Source: Sanguibacter inulinus
GTDB lineage: Bacteria; Actinomycetota; Actinomycetes; Actinomycetales; Cellulomonadaceae
Length of the DNA: 64,000 nt
Direction of reading: 5' to 3'
Assembly: GCF_013415325.1 (NCBI RefSeq)
Contig: NZ_JACBYE010000002.1
Coordinates: 109,169 to 173,168, forward strand
Shown: positions 18,224 to 26,920 of the stretch, piece after piece
Position numbering within the stretch: the first letter of the stretch is position 1
Layout of the letters: every line of letters begins with the position of its first letter
Notes under the pieces: model-generated
Told to the model about the DNA's origin: nothing
The model's database searches: none
What the model saw: the letters and a program-made list of their open reading frames with translations, nothing else
Program-made: the position numbers and the translations under genes

Positions 18224-19537
18224 CTAGTACCCGAACTTCTTCTGGTTGCGGTCGACGATGAGCTGCGCCTCGGCGGCCGAGGCCTCGAGGGCGGCCTGCG
18301 GCTCGGTCGTCAGCAGGAGCGCTGCGTTGATCCCCTCTTCGAGCTTGCCGAGGGCGTCCGGCAGACCCGGGAAGTTCTGCGGCAGGACCGTCGTGTCGAT
18401 CATCGGCCCGAAGACGTCCATCCCCGGGATCGCCGCGAACTCGGCGGACTCGCGGACCGAAGCACGTGCCGGGACCTGGTTGGCCTGGGCCCACACGATC
18501 GAGTCCTTGCTCATCGAGTTGATGAAGTACGCCGCGGCCGCGAGCTTGTTGGCGTCGTCCGCGACCTGCTTGGTCGCTGTGAGCTGGTGGGAGCTGCCCC
18601 ACGTGGCGGCGGTGTCACCGATCACCGGGAGCGGTGCGACGCCCCAGTCGATCGCCTCGAAGGTCGGGTTGGACTGCTCCCAGATGCCACCGATCACGTA
18701 GGCGTTCTGGCCGTCGGCGAAGGCCTTCCAGTAGCCGTCCTGCCCGACGTTCTCCGGGCTGTACCCCTTGCGCACGAGGTCGGTGAGCCAGGTGAGCGCC
18801 TTGACCCCGGACTCGTCGTCCCACGTCACGGTGCGTCCGTCATCGCTGACGGCCTGGCCGCCCCACTGCGCCTGGAGGGCCGTGAACCACGTGCGCATCC
18901 ACCCTGTCGAGTCGATCCACATGCCCTGCACGCCCTGCGCTTTGAGGACCTCGAGGTGCTCGAGGAGCTCCTCCCCCGTGGTCGCCGGGGCCTCCGGGTC
19001 GAGCCCCGCCGCCCGCAGCACGTCCTTGTTGTAGTAGAGCCCGTGCATGTGGACGTCGAGCGGGATGCCGTACCGGGCGCCGTCGTAGACACCACCGGCC
19101 CAGACCGCCTCGGCGAAGTCGTCCTCCTCGAGGCCGAGATCCGAGGCGACGGCGTCGAGACCGATGAGGGCCCCCTGCGCGGCCTGGGTGGACACCTGGT
19201 CCATGTGCATCAGCGCGACGTCGGGACCGTTCCCGGACTCCACGGCGACGGGGAGCTTCTGGTAGAAGTCGCCCCACTCCGACGTCGTGACCTTGACGGT
19301 GACGTTCGGGTTGGCAGCGTTGAAGGAGTCGACCATCGCGTCGAAGTAGGCACCGTCGGCCCCTGTGAAGCCGTTCCAGAAAGACAGCTCGACCGGGGGT
19401 CCGTCGTACGAGTCGCCGCTGACCTGGCTGACGACGGGTGCGTCCTGCGCACCCCCGTCCGAGCCGCAGGCGGCGAGGGTCAGTGCGAGTGTCGCCGCGG
19501 CCCCAGCGGCGACGGTTCTGGCGAAGACAAGGTTCAT
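18224..19537 (-). CDS. Sugar ABC transporter substrate-binding lipoprotein
   Basis: This is a 437-residue solute-binding protein of the extracellular family 1 type. The signal peptide ends in LTLAACGSD with the lipidated Cys near residue 23. Mature features include VELSFWNGFTGADGAYFDAMVDS-like opening strands and PNVTVKVTTSEWGDFYQKL, then IGGIWEQSNPTF. It would capture an oligosaccharide at the cell surface for the downstream permeases. ATG at 19537 is preferred over an upstream in-frame ATG because GGAGAG precedes it and the promoter start site lies near 19604. It is the first gene of the operon. Confidence 0.93.
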   Translation of the reverse strand: MNLVFARTVAAGAAATLALTLAACGSDGGAQDAPVVSQVSGDSYDGPPVELSFWNGFTGADGAYFDAMVDSFNAANPNVTVKVTTSEWGDFYQKLPVAVESGNGPDVALMHMDQVSTQAAQGALIGLDAVASDLGLEEDDFAEAVWAGGVYDGARYGIPLDVHMHGLYYNKDVLRAAGLDPEAPATTGEELLEHLEVLKAQGVQGMWIDSTGWMRTWFTALQAQWGGQAVSDDGRTVTWDDESGVKALTWLTDLVRKGYSPENVGQDGYWKAFADGQNAYVIGGIWEQSNPTFEAIDWGVAPLPVIGDTAATWGSSHQLTATKQVADDANKLAAAAYFINSMSKDSIVWAQANQVPARASVRESAEFAAIPGMDVFGPMIDTTVLPQNFPGLPDALGKLEEGINAALLLTTEPQAALEASAAEAQLIVDRNQKKFGY

Positions 19538-19610
19538 CTCGGTGCTCTCCTTCGAGTTCCGGGCTACCGCGGCGAGCGCGGCACACCTGCTGACCAAGCG
19601 GTCGATCCGG

Positions 19611-19639
19611 ACATTACAGCGCTGTAATGCGCACGTCAA
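19611..19639 (-). promoter_or_regulatory. Promoter and LacI-type operator of the sugar ABC operon
   Basis: On the minus strand, TTGACG (19639-19634) and TAATGT (19616-19611) are 17 bases apart. The perfect palindrome ATTACAGCGCTGTAAT (19613-19628) fills the spacer and overlaps the -10. The same core, TTACAGCGCTGTAA, recurs upstream of the GH2 gene, and a lacI-type gene lies between them. Repression by that regulator is inferred. Confidence 0.8.
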
Positions 19640-19908
19640 CGAGGCGGTTGACCCCTGTGGACGAGCCCGGTCTGACGGACGCGCCAGCGGTCAGCCGTCC
19701 TCTGAGCCGCACGTGGCACACGTCCCCGTCGGTCCCGTCGCTCCCGTCGCTCCTGGGAACCCGGGCACCCGCCGACCTGCCGCGACCTCGACGTCTGCGC
19801 ACACAGGTCTCGGCCGCCCGGCTGTAGATTGACCAGCGGCGCGCCGGGACCGGCCGCCCTGCCCGACGGTCGCGCGACCAGCGGCACCGAGGTCCGACGA
19901 GGAGGACG
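19640..19908. other. Intergenic region between the divergent ABC operon and lacI
   Basis: The rest of the 371-base gap holds no convincing ORF. A -10-like TAGATT at 19825-19830 could serve lacI. A GAGGAGG Shine-Dalgarno element lies just before its ATG. No copy of the TTACAGCGCTGTAA operator occurs on the lacI side. Confidence 0.4.
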
Positions 19909-20919
19909 ATGGCCAGGGTCCGGCTCCAGGACGTCGCAGAGCACGCAGGCGTCTCGATGAAGACTGTGTCCAACGTCGTCAACGACTACCCGCACGTCTC
20001 CCCCGCCACGCGCAGCCAGGTGCTCGCCTCGATCGAGGCGCTCGGCTACAGGCCGAACGCGACAGCCCGCCGCCTCGCGACAGGCCGGACCGGGACGCTC
20101 GCGCTCGCCGTGAGCGACGTGAGCCTGCCGTACTTCGCCGAGCTGGCGAGCACGATCTCCCGACTGGCGACGAGCCGGGGCTACAGGCTGCTGCTCGAGC
20201 AGACCGGCGAGTCTGTCGAGGCTGAGCGCGCGGTCCTCCTCGGCGGCGAGAGCGGGCTGGTCGACGGGATCATCTTCCAGCCGTCGCACATCGCGCTCGA
20301 CGACCTCGCCCGCTACACGACCGCGACCCCCGTGGTGCTCCTCGGCGAGGGCGACGCCCCCGAGGGCGTGGACACCGTGATGATCGACAACACCGCAGCA
20401 GCCCGAGAGGTCACCGAGCACCTGCTGCGCCTCGGCCGGCGCCGGGTGGCCTTCGTCGGGCACGAGGCCCACGGGCTCTCTGCGACCTCCCGTCAGCGGC
20501 TCACCGGCTTCGAGACAGCGCTGCGCGAGACGGGCGCACAGGTCGACCCCGCGCTGCTCCTCGCGACCGACGCGATCAGCGCTGAGGCCGCCGAGCGCGC
20601 CGTCGGCGACGCGCTCGACGGCGGGCTGCGGTTCGACGCCGCCTTCTGCCGCGACGACCTCGCTGCCCTCGGGGCCCTCAGCGCGCTCCGCAGGCGCGGC
20701 GTGCGCGTCCCCGACGACGTCGCCGTGACGGGGTGGGACGACGTCACCCTCACGCGGTTCTCGAACCCGACGCTGACGACGGTCCACCCCGACCTCGACC
20801 ACCTGGCGCGCAGCGCGATGGATCTCCTCGAAGAACGCGTCGGCGGGTACCGCGGGGCCGGACGGCACGTGGTCGCACCGCACTCGATCAGCGTCCGCGA
20901 GAGCGCCCCGTCGGCCTGA
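19909..20919 (+). CDS. LacI-family transcriptional repressor
   Basis: This 336-residue regulator has the classical N-terminal helix-turn-helix and hinge: VRLQDVAEHAGVSMKTVSNVV, then NDYPHVSPATR and GYRPNATARRLATGRTG. The periplasmic-binding-protein-like sensor domain follows, with VAVTGWDDVTLTRFSNPTLTT near the end as in sugar-responsive LacI members. It is flanked by two matching palindromes, one in front of the divergent ABC operon and one in front of the GH2 gene, and is their likely repressor. The inducer is probably the sugar imported by that system. The ATG is preceded by GAGGAGG. Confidence 0.93.
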   Translation: MARVRLQDVAEHAGVSMKTVSNVVNDYPHVSPATRSQVLASIEALGYRPNATARRLATGRTGTLALAVSDVSLPYFAELASTISRLATSRGYRLLLEQTGESVEAERAVLLGGESGLVDGIIFQPSHIALDDLARYTTATPVVLLGEGDAPEGVDTVMIDNTAAAREVTEHLLRLGRRRVAFVGHEAHGLSATSRQRLTGFETALRETGAQVDPALLLATDAISAEAAERAVGDALDGGLRFDAAFCRDDLAALGALSALRRRGVRVPDDVAVTGWDDVTLTRFSNPTLTTVHPDLDHLARSAMDLLEERVGGYRGAGRHVVAPHSISVRESAPSA

Positions 20920-21048
20920 GACGACCTCTCGCCGCACCGCTCGACCGTCGGACCGACGCCCGGCTCAGCCAGCCGGCGGGCAGGCGACCGCGCCCCGCAG
21001 GCGTCGTCCCCGCCCGCTCAGACGCCGGCACAGCCCTCCCCTCCACCC

Positions 21049-21078
21049 CTTTACAGCGCTGTAAAGAATGCGCATACT
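21049..21078 (+). promoter_or_regulatory. Promoter and LacI-type operator of the GH2 gene
   Basis: An 18-base perfect palindrome (CTTTACAGCGCTGTAAAG, 21049-21066) overlaps a -35 TTTACA (21050-21055). A 17-base spacer leads to CATACT (21073-21078), and the GH2 ATG follows six bases later. A bound repressor would cover the -35, and the mRNA would be leaderless. Confidence 0.8.
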
Positions 21079-21084
21079 GTCGTC

Positions 21085-22914
21085 ATGAGCACATCTGCTG
21101 CCCCGTCACTCGTCCGCGCCTCCGTCCAGGACGGCACCTACCCCCGACCCCAGCTCGTCCGTGCCGACTGGGTCGACCTCTGCGGGACCTGGCAGCTCGC
21201 GACCGACGACGCCGACGAGGGTCTGGCCGCGGGCTGGTCCGACGCGGGGTCCTTCGACCGGACCGTCGTCGTGCCCTTCCCGCCGGAGTCCCCGGCCTCG
21301 GGCGTCGCAGACACCGGTTTCCACCCCGTCCTCTGGTACCGCCGCGACCTCTCCGCCGACGACCTCGACAGCACCGGACGGTCCGCGGACATGCCGACGG
21401 TCTTGCTGCACCTGGGAGCCGTGGACCACCGTGCCGACGTCTGGCTCAACGGCACCTATCTGGGCGGGCACATCGGCGGCTCGACCCCGTTCACGCTCGA
21501 CGTCACCCGCGCGATCGACCCCGACCGCGCCGTGCAGAATCTCGTGGTCCGCGCCTTCGACGACCCCGCCGACGTGGAGCAGCACCGCGGGAAGCAGGAC
21601 TGGCAGCGGGACGCCCACAGCATCTGGTACGACCGCACGTCCGGGATCTGGCAGCCCGTGTGGCTCGAGGCCGTCCCCGAGCTGCACGTCACGCACCTCA
21701 CCTGGACGACAGACCTGCACGCCGGGAGCGTGACCCTCGACGTCGAGCTCAACCGCCGCCCGGCAGCCCCCGTCGACCTCCGTGTCGAGATCGACCACGA
21801 GACGTCCCTGCTCGCCTCGGTCACGGTCCAGACCTCCGAGCCGCGCAGCACCGTGCAGATGTCGGTCCCACGCCAGCGCAACGGGCAGGACTACGAGACC
21901 CTCCTGTGGAGCCCTGAGCATCCGACGCTGCTCGACGCGCGCGTGCAGCTGGTCCCGGCCGCAGGACAGGCGCCGGCCGCGGCTGACGGCGTGAGCTCGT
22001 ACCTGGGTCTGCGGTCGGCGTCGACAGGTGGCGGGCACTTCCTGCTCAACGACCGTCCGTACTACGTGAGGTCTGTGCTCAACCAGGGCTTCTGGCCGCA
22101 GTCGCACCTCGCTGCGCCGAGCGCCGACGCGCTGCGCGCCGAGGTCCAGCTCATCAAGGACCTCGGCTTCAACGCCAACCGGGTGCACCAGAAGATCGAA
22201 GACCCGCGCTTCCTGTTCTGGGCGGACCGCCTCGGGCTGCTCGTGTGGGAAGAGGCGCCGAGCGCCTACCAGTTCTCGGGCACGGCGGTCCGCCGGATGC
22301 TCACGGAGTGGAGCGAGGCGATCCACCGGGACGCCTCGCACCCGTGCATCGTCACGTGGGTGCCGATCAACGAGAGCTGGGGCGTCCAGCACGTCGCGCA
22401 CGACGAGCAGATGAAGCACTACACGCAGGCGCTGTGGCACCTCACCCATGCGCTCGACGGCACGCGTCCCGTGGTGTCCAACGACGGGTGGGAGCTCACA
22501 GACTCTGACGTGTGGTCGGTCCACGACTACGACGCCTCGCCCGAGGCGCTCGCCGAGCGGTACCGCGACCCTGCGGCCCTCACCACGCTCCTCGAGGGCG
22601 TCGGTCCTGCCGGGCGGCGCATGCGCCTCACCGGCGAGGCCGACCGCGGTCAGCCGGTCATGCTCACGGAGTTCGGCGGGATCACCTTCGCCGCCGGCGC
22701 CGAGGACAGCACCTGGGGCTACAGCCGCGTCGGGACGGCCGACGACCTCGACGCGCACCTCTCAGCCGTCGTGGGAGCGGTCCGCGGAGCCCACCTGGCC
22801 GGGTTCTGCTACACCCAGCTCGCCGACACCCTGCAAGAGGCGAACGGTCTGGTCGACGAGCACCGCCAGCCGAAGATCCCCGCCGAGCGCATCCGGCAGA
22901 TCATCAGCGGCTGA
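21085..22914 (+). CDS. GH2-family glycoside hydrolase
   Basis: This 609-residue cytoplasmic enzyme has the GH2 order: an N-terminal jelly-roll sugar-binding domain (WYRRDLSADDL, then HLGAVDHRADVWLNGTYLG), an immunoglobulin-like middle domain, and a TIM barrel. The acid/base is Glu430 in PINESWG, and the nucleophile is Glu529 in LTEFGG. Family members hydrolyse beta-galactosides, beta-mannosides, beta-glucuronides or alpha-L-arabinosides; the residues seen do not settle which. There is no signal peptide, so it likely cleaves oligosaccharide imported by the ABC system sharing its operator. The start follows a -10 by six bases. Confidence 0.9.
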   Translation: MSTSAAPSLVRASVQDGTYPRPQLVRADWVDLCGTWQLATDDADEGLAAGWSDAGSFDRTVVVPFPPESPASGVADTGFHPVLWYRRDLSADDLDSTGRSADMPTVLLHLGAVDHRADVWLNGTYLGGHIGGSTPFTLDVTRAIDPDRAVQNLVVRAFDDPADVEQHRGKQDWQRDAHSIWYDRTSGIWQPVWLEAVPELHVTHLTWTTDLHAGSVTLDVELNRRPAAPVDLRVEIDHETSLLASVTVQTSEPRSTVQMSVPRQRNGQDYETLLWSPEHPTLLDARVQLVPAAGQAPAAADGVSSYLGLRSASTGGGHFLLNDRPYYVRSVLNQGFWPQSHLAAPSADALRAEVQLIKDLGFNANRVHQKIEDPRFLFWADRLGLLVWEEAPSAYQFSGTAVRRMLTEWSEAIHRDASHPCIVTWVPINESWGVQHVAHDEQMKHYTQALWHLTHALDGTRPVVSNDGWELTDSDVWSVHDYDASPEALAERYRDPAALTTLLEGVGPAGRRMRLTGEADRGQPVMLTEFGGITFAAGAEDSTWGYSRVGTADDLDAHLSAVVGAVRGAHLAGFCYTQLADTLQEANGLVDEHRQPKIPAERIRQIISG

Positions 22915-22936
22915 CGCTCCTCCGCGTACCAGCGGT

Positions 22937-22967
22937 GCGTGCCCCGGACAGGACATCCAGGGCACGC
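22937..22967. terminator. Hairpin between convergent GH2 and oxidoreductase genes
   Basis: Arms GCGTGCCC (22937-22944) and GGGCACGC (22960-22967) are perfectly complementary. They lie shortly after the GH2 stop and could end transcription from that gene. Confidence 0.55.
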
Positions 22968-23050
22968 GCCGCATCACGACAGCCGACCAGGCGCGGCGTC
23001 ACGGCAGCAGCCGCTCGCCACGACACGACGTCAGGTCATGCGCAGCCTCG

Positions 23051-25948
23051 TCATGGCCGGGTCGCGCGCTCCAGCAGCTGCAGCACGTGGACGTAGGGGC
23101 GGCCCGTCGCGCGCGACATGCCCATCTCGCACGTCCGGTTCGCCGAGGCGTAGGCGTCCAGACGGCCGTCCCGGGCGACCTCGTAGGCTGCGACCTCGGC
23201 AGCCTCGCGCGCCGTCGCGCTCGCCGTGAGCTCGGGGTGCAGCATGCCGCGGTCCCCTGCGAAGCCGCAGCACCCCCACGAGGGCGGGACGAGCACCTCG
23301 CTCGCGACGACCCCGGCAAGTGCGACGAGGTCCTCGACGATCCCCAGGTGGACCGTCGAGCAGGTGGGGTGCACGGCTGCTGTGCGCAGGCGCTGGGTCA
23401 CGGTCAGCCGGGCGAGCAGGGACTCGCGGACGAAGGTCACGGCATCGACGATGCGCAGCCTGTCGAAGCGCTCTGTCCAGGTGCCGTCGAGCTGGCTGCC
23501 GAGATCGCGCAGGCCGTGGGTGCACGAGCTCGCGTCGGTGACGACGGGGAGCCTGCCGCCGTCGCTGGTCTCCCACAGCGCGGCGACCGTGGAGTACGCC
23601 ATCGTGCGGTGCCCGTCGGTGAGGCCCTTGGACTGCCAGACCGTGCCGCAGCACAGGCCGTCGACGGCGTCGGGGACGACGACAGCAGCGCCCGCTCGGT
23701 CGCAGAGGGACACGAAGGCTCCTTCGGCGCTCTCGAGCAGCCCGTCGGCGCCGCGCTCGGCGGCGAAGATGCCGCCGACGCAGCTGGGGAAGAGCACGAC
23801 CTCAGGGACTCCTGATCCCCGCTGTCCTCCCCTGCGGCGGCGGCCCGGGCCTGGGAGGTCACCCGAGGCGCTCGGGACGAGCTCGTGCGGGAGCACCGAG
23901 CGGGCAGCTGCCGTGACGGCGCCGAGCACGCCTCCGGGCAGGGGTGCTGCCACGGCGAGCCCGGCGCGGGCGGCTGCACCGACAGCGCCCCAGTGCCGGG
24001 CAGCGAGGTCTCCGGCGCGCTGGGCAGGGCTGCCGCTGCCGCCTGCCCGCTCGGCGCGGAAGGACTTCATGACCTTCCCGGTGTCGATGCCGACAGGGCA
24101 GGCCGTGACGCACAGGGAGTCGGCGGCGCAGAGGTCGACGGCGTCGTAGCCGAAGTCCTCCCCGATCGCGGCGCGCTCGTCGGGTCCGGCTGCGGCCATC
24201 GTCCGGAGCAGGACGATGCGCTGGCGGGGTGTGACGGTGAGGTCCTTCGAGGGGCAGACGGGCTCGCAGTACCCGCACTCGACGCAGGCGTCGACCCTCG
24301 GGTCGACCTGCGGGACGAGCTTGAGGTGCTCGAGGTGCGCGCGGGGGCTGTCCGGGAGGACCACGCCGGGGTTGAGCAGGCGCTCCGGGTCGAAGAGCTC
24401 CTTCACCCCGGTCATCACCGCGAACAGCTCGGGACCGTACTGGCACTCGACGAAGGGTGCCATGACCCGCCCGGTCCCGTGCTCGGCCTTGAGGGACCCG
24501 CCCTGGCGGAGCACGAGCTCGACGAGGTCCTCGGTGAAGGCCTCGAAGGCTCTCAGCTCTGCGGGGTCGTCGAGCCGCGGGCTGATCATGAAGTGCAGGT
24601 TGCCGTCCTTGGCGTGGCCGAAGACGACGGCGTCGTCGTAGCCGTGGCGGTCGAAGAGGGCATCGAGCTCGGTCATGGTCGCGCTCAGCGCTGGCACCGG
24701 GACGACCACGTCTTCGAGGAGGGCCGTGGTGCCGACAGGACGGGCTCCAGCGACGGCTGTGTAGAGCCCCTTGCGCAGCGTCCACAGCGCGGCACGCTCG
24801 GCCGGGTCGACGGTGAGCGAGACGGGCAGGGCGAGCGGGAGCTGCGCCGCGACCTCGTCGACGCGGGCTGTCACGGCTGCGAGCGCCTCGGCGTCGTCAG
24901 CCTGGAGCTCGAGCAGGAGCGCGGTGTGGCCGTCGAGGACGAGGGAGCGCACCGGGTCCGTCGGGGCGAGGGAGGGCTGGACGACGCGCAGCGATGCGGT
25001 GTCCATGAGCTCGAGGGTCCGCGCGCCGGCGCGGGTGAGCGCTCCGAGGGCGTCGGTCGCGTCGGTGAGGGTGGCGAACACGAGCAGCCCTGTGGCGGCG
25101 AGCGGGAGGACCGGGACCGTGCGGAAGGTCGCCTGCGCGACGAAGCCGAGGGTGCCCTCGGACCCCACGAGCAGGTGCTCGAGGATCGCGACGGGGGTGT
25201 CGTGGTCGAGGAAGGCGTTGACGGAGTACCCCATGGTGTTCTTCATGGAGAACAGGTGCCTGATGCGCTCGACCGAGACCGCGTCGCGCCGGACCCGGTC
25301 TCGCAGGTGCAGGAGCCCTGCGTGCAGGGCGGGCTCGGCGCTCTCCAGCCGGGCGTCGGCGTCCGGGTGGCCGGTGTCGAGCACGGTGCCCGAGGGCAGC
25401 ACGACGACGAGGGAGTCGAGGGTCGCGTAGGTGCTGGCCTCGGTGCCGCAGGCCATCCCCGAGGAGTTGTTGGCGACCACCCCGCCGACTGTGCAGGCGA
25501 CCTCGCTCGCCGGGTCAGGGCCGAGGCGGCGGCGGTACGGGGCGAGGCGCGCGTTGACCGACCGGATCGTCGCGCCTGGGCCGCAGCGGACCAGGCGGCC
25601 CCCGTCGAGCACCTCGACGTCGCGGAACCCGGCCCGGGTGTCGACCTGGAGCCCTGTCCCGCTCGCCTGCCCGGAGAGGCTCGTGCCGCCCGAGCGGAAG
25701 GTCACCGGCCGCCCAGCCGCCGATGCCAGCCGGAGGGCCGCGACCACGTCGTCGACCGACTGCGCGGTGACGACGGCGTCGGGGACCAGCAGCACGTGCG
25801 AGGCGTCGTGGGCCCTGGCCGCGAGGTCGATCGGCCGCAGGTGCAGCTGATCGGCGGCGAACTGCGCCCGCAGCGCGTCTCGCAGCTCCGCGGCGACCAC
25901 CTCGGGGGCGTCGTCGGGGGTCGTGCGGGCTGGCGCCTGGGCGGTCAT
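23051..25948 (-). CDS. FAD-binding and 4Fe-4S oxidoreductase, D-lactate dehydrogenase-like
   Basis: This 965-residue protein joins three parts. An N-terminal FAD_binding_4 domain has FRSGGTSLSGQASGTGL and GGVVANNSSGMACGT; an FAD-oxidase C domain follows. A ferredoxin-type segment has two cysteine clusters (CVECGYCEPVCPS and CAADSLCVTACPVG), and two CCG-type motifs come after it (GLCCGTVWQ and GCCGFAGD). This is the architecture of quinone-linked D-lactate / 2-hydroxyacid dehydrogenases such as Dld and YdiJ. The neighbouring murQ releases D-lactate, which makes D-lactate the most attractive substrate; that is inference. CCGGAGGACCC before ATG is a good ribosome site. It follows the rpiR gene by 32 bases. 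Confidence 0.88.
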   Translation of the reverse strand: MTAQAPARTTPDDAPEVVAAELRDALRAQFAADQLHLRPIDLAARAHDASHVLLVPDAVVTAQSVDDVVAALRLASAAGRPVTFRSGGTSLSGQASGTGLQVDTRAGFRDVEVLDGGRLVRCGPGATIRSVNARLAPYRRRLGPDPASEVACTVGGVVANNSSGMACGTEASTYATLDSLVVVLPSGTVLDTGHPDADARLESAEPALHAGLLHLRDRVRRDAVSVERIRHLFSMKNTMGYSVNAFLDHDTPVAILEHLLVGSEGTLGFVAQATFRTVPVLPLAATGLLVFATLTDATDALGALTRAGARTLELMDTASLRVVQPSLAPTDPVRSLVLDGHTALLLELQADDAEALAAVTARVDEVAAQLPLALPVSLTVDPAERAALWTLRKGLYTAVAGARPVGTTALLEDVVVPVPALSATMTELDALFDRHGYDDAVVFGHAKDGNLHFMISPRLDDPAELRAFEAFTEDLVELVLRQGGSLKAEHGTGRVMAPFVECQYGPELFAVMTGVKELFDPERLLNPGVVLPDSPRAHLEHLKLVPQVDPRVDACVECGYCEPVCPSKDLTVTPRQRIVLLRTMAAAGPDERAAIGEDFGYDAVDLCAADSLCVTACPVGIDTGKVMKSFRAERAGGSGSPAQRAGDLAARHWGAVGAAARAGLAVAAPLPGGVLGAVTAAARSVLPHELVPSASGDLPGPGRRRRGGQRGSGVPEVVLFPSCVGGIFAAERGADGLLESAEGAFVSLCDRAGAAVVVPDAVDGLCCGTVWQSKGLTDGHRTMAYSTVAALWETSDGGRLPVVTDASSCTHGLRDLGSQLDGTWTERFDRLRIVDAVTFVRESLLARLTVTQRLRTAAVHPTCSTVHLGIVEDLVALAGVVASEVLVPPSWGCCGFAGDRGMLHPELTASATAREAAEVAAYEVARDGRLDAYASANRTCEMGMSRATGRPYVHVLQLLERATRP

Positions 25949-25980
25949 GGGTCCTCCGGTGGTGCGGGTCTAGGACGTCG

Positions 25981-26901
25981 TCAGGTCCGTTGCGGCCTGC
26001 GCGTGGGCTGTCGGCGGTCGCGGACCGCGTCGTAGGTGACCTGGAGCGCGTCGAGGCTGCGCTCGTAGGTCTGCTGGGCGACCCCGACGAACAGGCAGTC
26101 GACGACGGTGAGCTGGGCGAGCCGGCTGCCTGTCGCGCCCGAGCGGAACGTGGTCTCGCGTGCCGCCGTGGTGAGGACGTGGTCGGCCTCGCGGGCCAGC
26201 GGCGACCTGGGGGCGTTGGTGATCGCCACGGTCACCGCCCCGTTGGCACGGGCCAGGGCGAGGGAGTCGATGGTGTCGGCCGTCAGGCCCGAGTGCGAGA
26301 TGGCGATCGCGATGCCCCGCTCGTCGAGGAGCGCGGCGGAGACGAGCGCCTGGTGGGGGTCGGGGAAGGAGAACGCGACCTGCCCGATCCTGTGCAGCTT
26401 CTGCTGGAGGTCCGCGGCGACGATGCTCGACGCCCCGACGCCGTAGATGTCGCAGCGGTCGGCGGCGATGAGCGCGTGCACGACGGCCTCGAGCTCGGTG
26501 ATCGACAGGGCCTTGGCGGTGTCCTCGACCGAGCGGGCGTCGGCGTACGAGATCTTCTCGACGACCGAGGCGAGGTCGTCGCCGGGGGCGATGTCACCGG
26601 AGAGCTCGAAGGCGGCGTCGGTCCGCGAGCGCCCACCCATCTCGGAGGCGAGGGCGAGGCGCAGCTGCGGGTAGCCCCGCACGCCGAGCTCTCGGCAGAA
26701 CCTCACGACGGTCGTCTCGGAGGTGTCGCAGGCGTCGGCGAGGTCGGAGATGGTCATCGCGGCGACCTCGGCGGGGCGGGCGAGGATCTGCTCGGCGACG
26801 CGTCGGATCGCGGGCTGGAGGTCGGGCAGCAGACCCCGGATGCGCACAGTCAGCGGGACGGCGGGGTCCGTGGTCCCGGGCGCGGCGTGCTCTGTCGTCA
26901 T
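25981..26901 (-). CDS. RpiR/MurR-family transcriptional regulator with SIS domain
   Basis: This 306-residue protein has the N-terminal RpiR helix-turn-helix (TISDLADACDTSETTVVRFC, then RELGVRGYPQLRLALASEM) and a C-terminal SIS sugar-phosphate-binding domain (DIYGVGASSIVAADLQQKL and IAISHSGLTADTIDSLALA). Family members sense phosphosugars; MurR in E. coli responds to MurNAc-6-phosphate. Its setting among NagZ-like, NamZ and MurQ genes strongly suggests the same ligand class. A palindrome abuts its ATG, which points to autoregulation. It lies 19 bases after namZ, in the same direction. Confidence 0.9.
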   Translation of the reverse strand: MTTEHAAPGTTDPAVPLTVRIRGLLPDLQPAIRRVAEQILARPAEVAAMTISDLADACDTSETTVVRFCRELGVRGYPQLRLALASEMGGRSRTDAAFELSGDIAPGDDLASVVEKISYADARSVEDTAKALSITELEAVVHALIAADRCDIYGVGASSIVAADLQQKLHRIGQVAFSFPDPHQALVSAALLDERGIAIAISHSGLTADTIDSLALARANGAVTVAITNAPRSPLAREADHVLTTAARETTFRSGATGSRLAQLTVVDCLFVGVAQQTYERSLDALQVTYDAVRDRRQPTRRPQRT

Positions 26902-26918
26902 GAAGGAAACTTACCTTC
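26902..26918 (-). promoter_or_regulatory. Candidate operator over the rpiR start region
   Basis: GAAGGAAACTTACCTTC is an imperfect palindrome with GAAGG/CCTTC arms, filling the gap between the namZ stop and the rpiR ATG. Binding there would block translation initiation or transcript entry. It partly resembles the GGTAA...TTACC element upstream of the GH3 gene. Confidence 0.45.
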
Positions 26919-26920
26919 GA

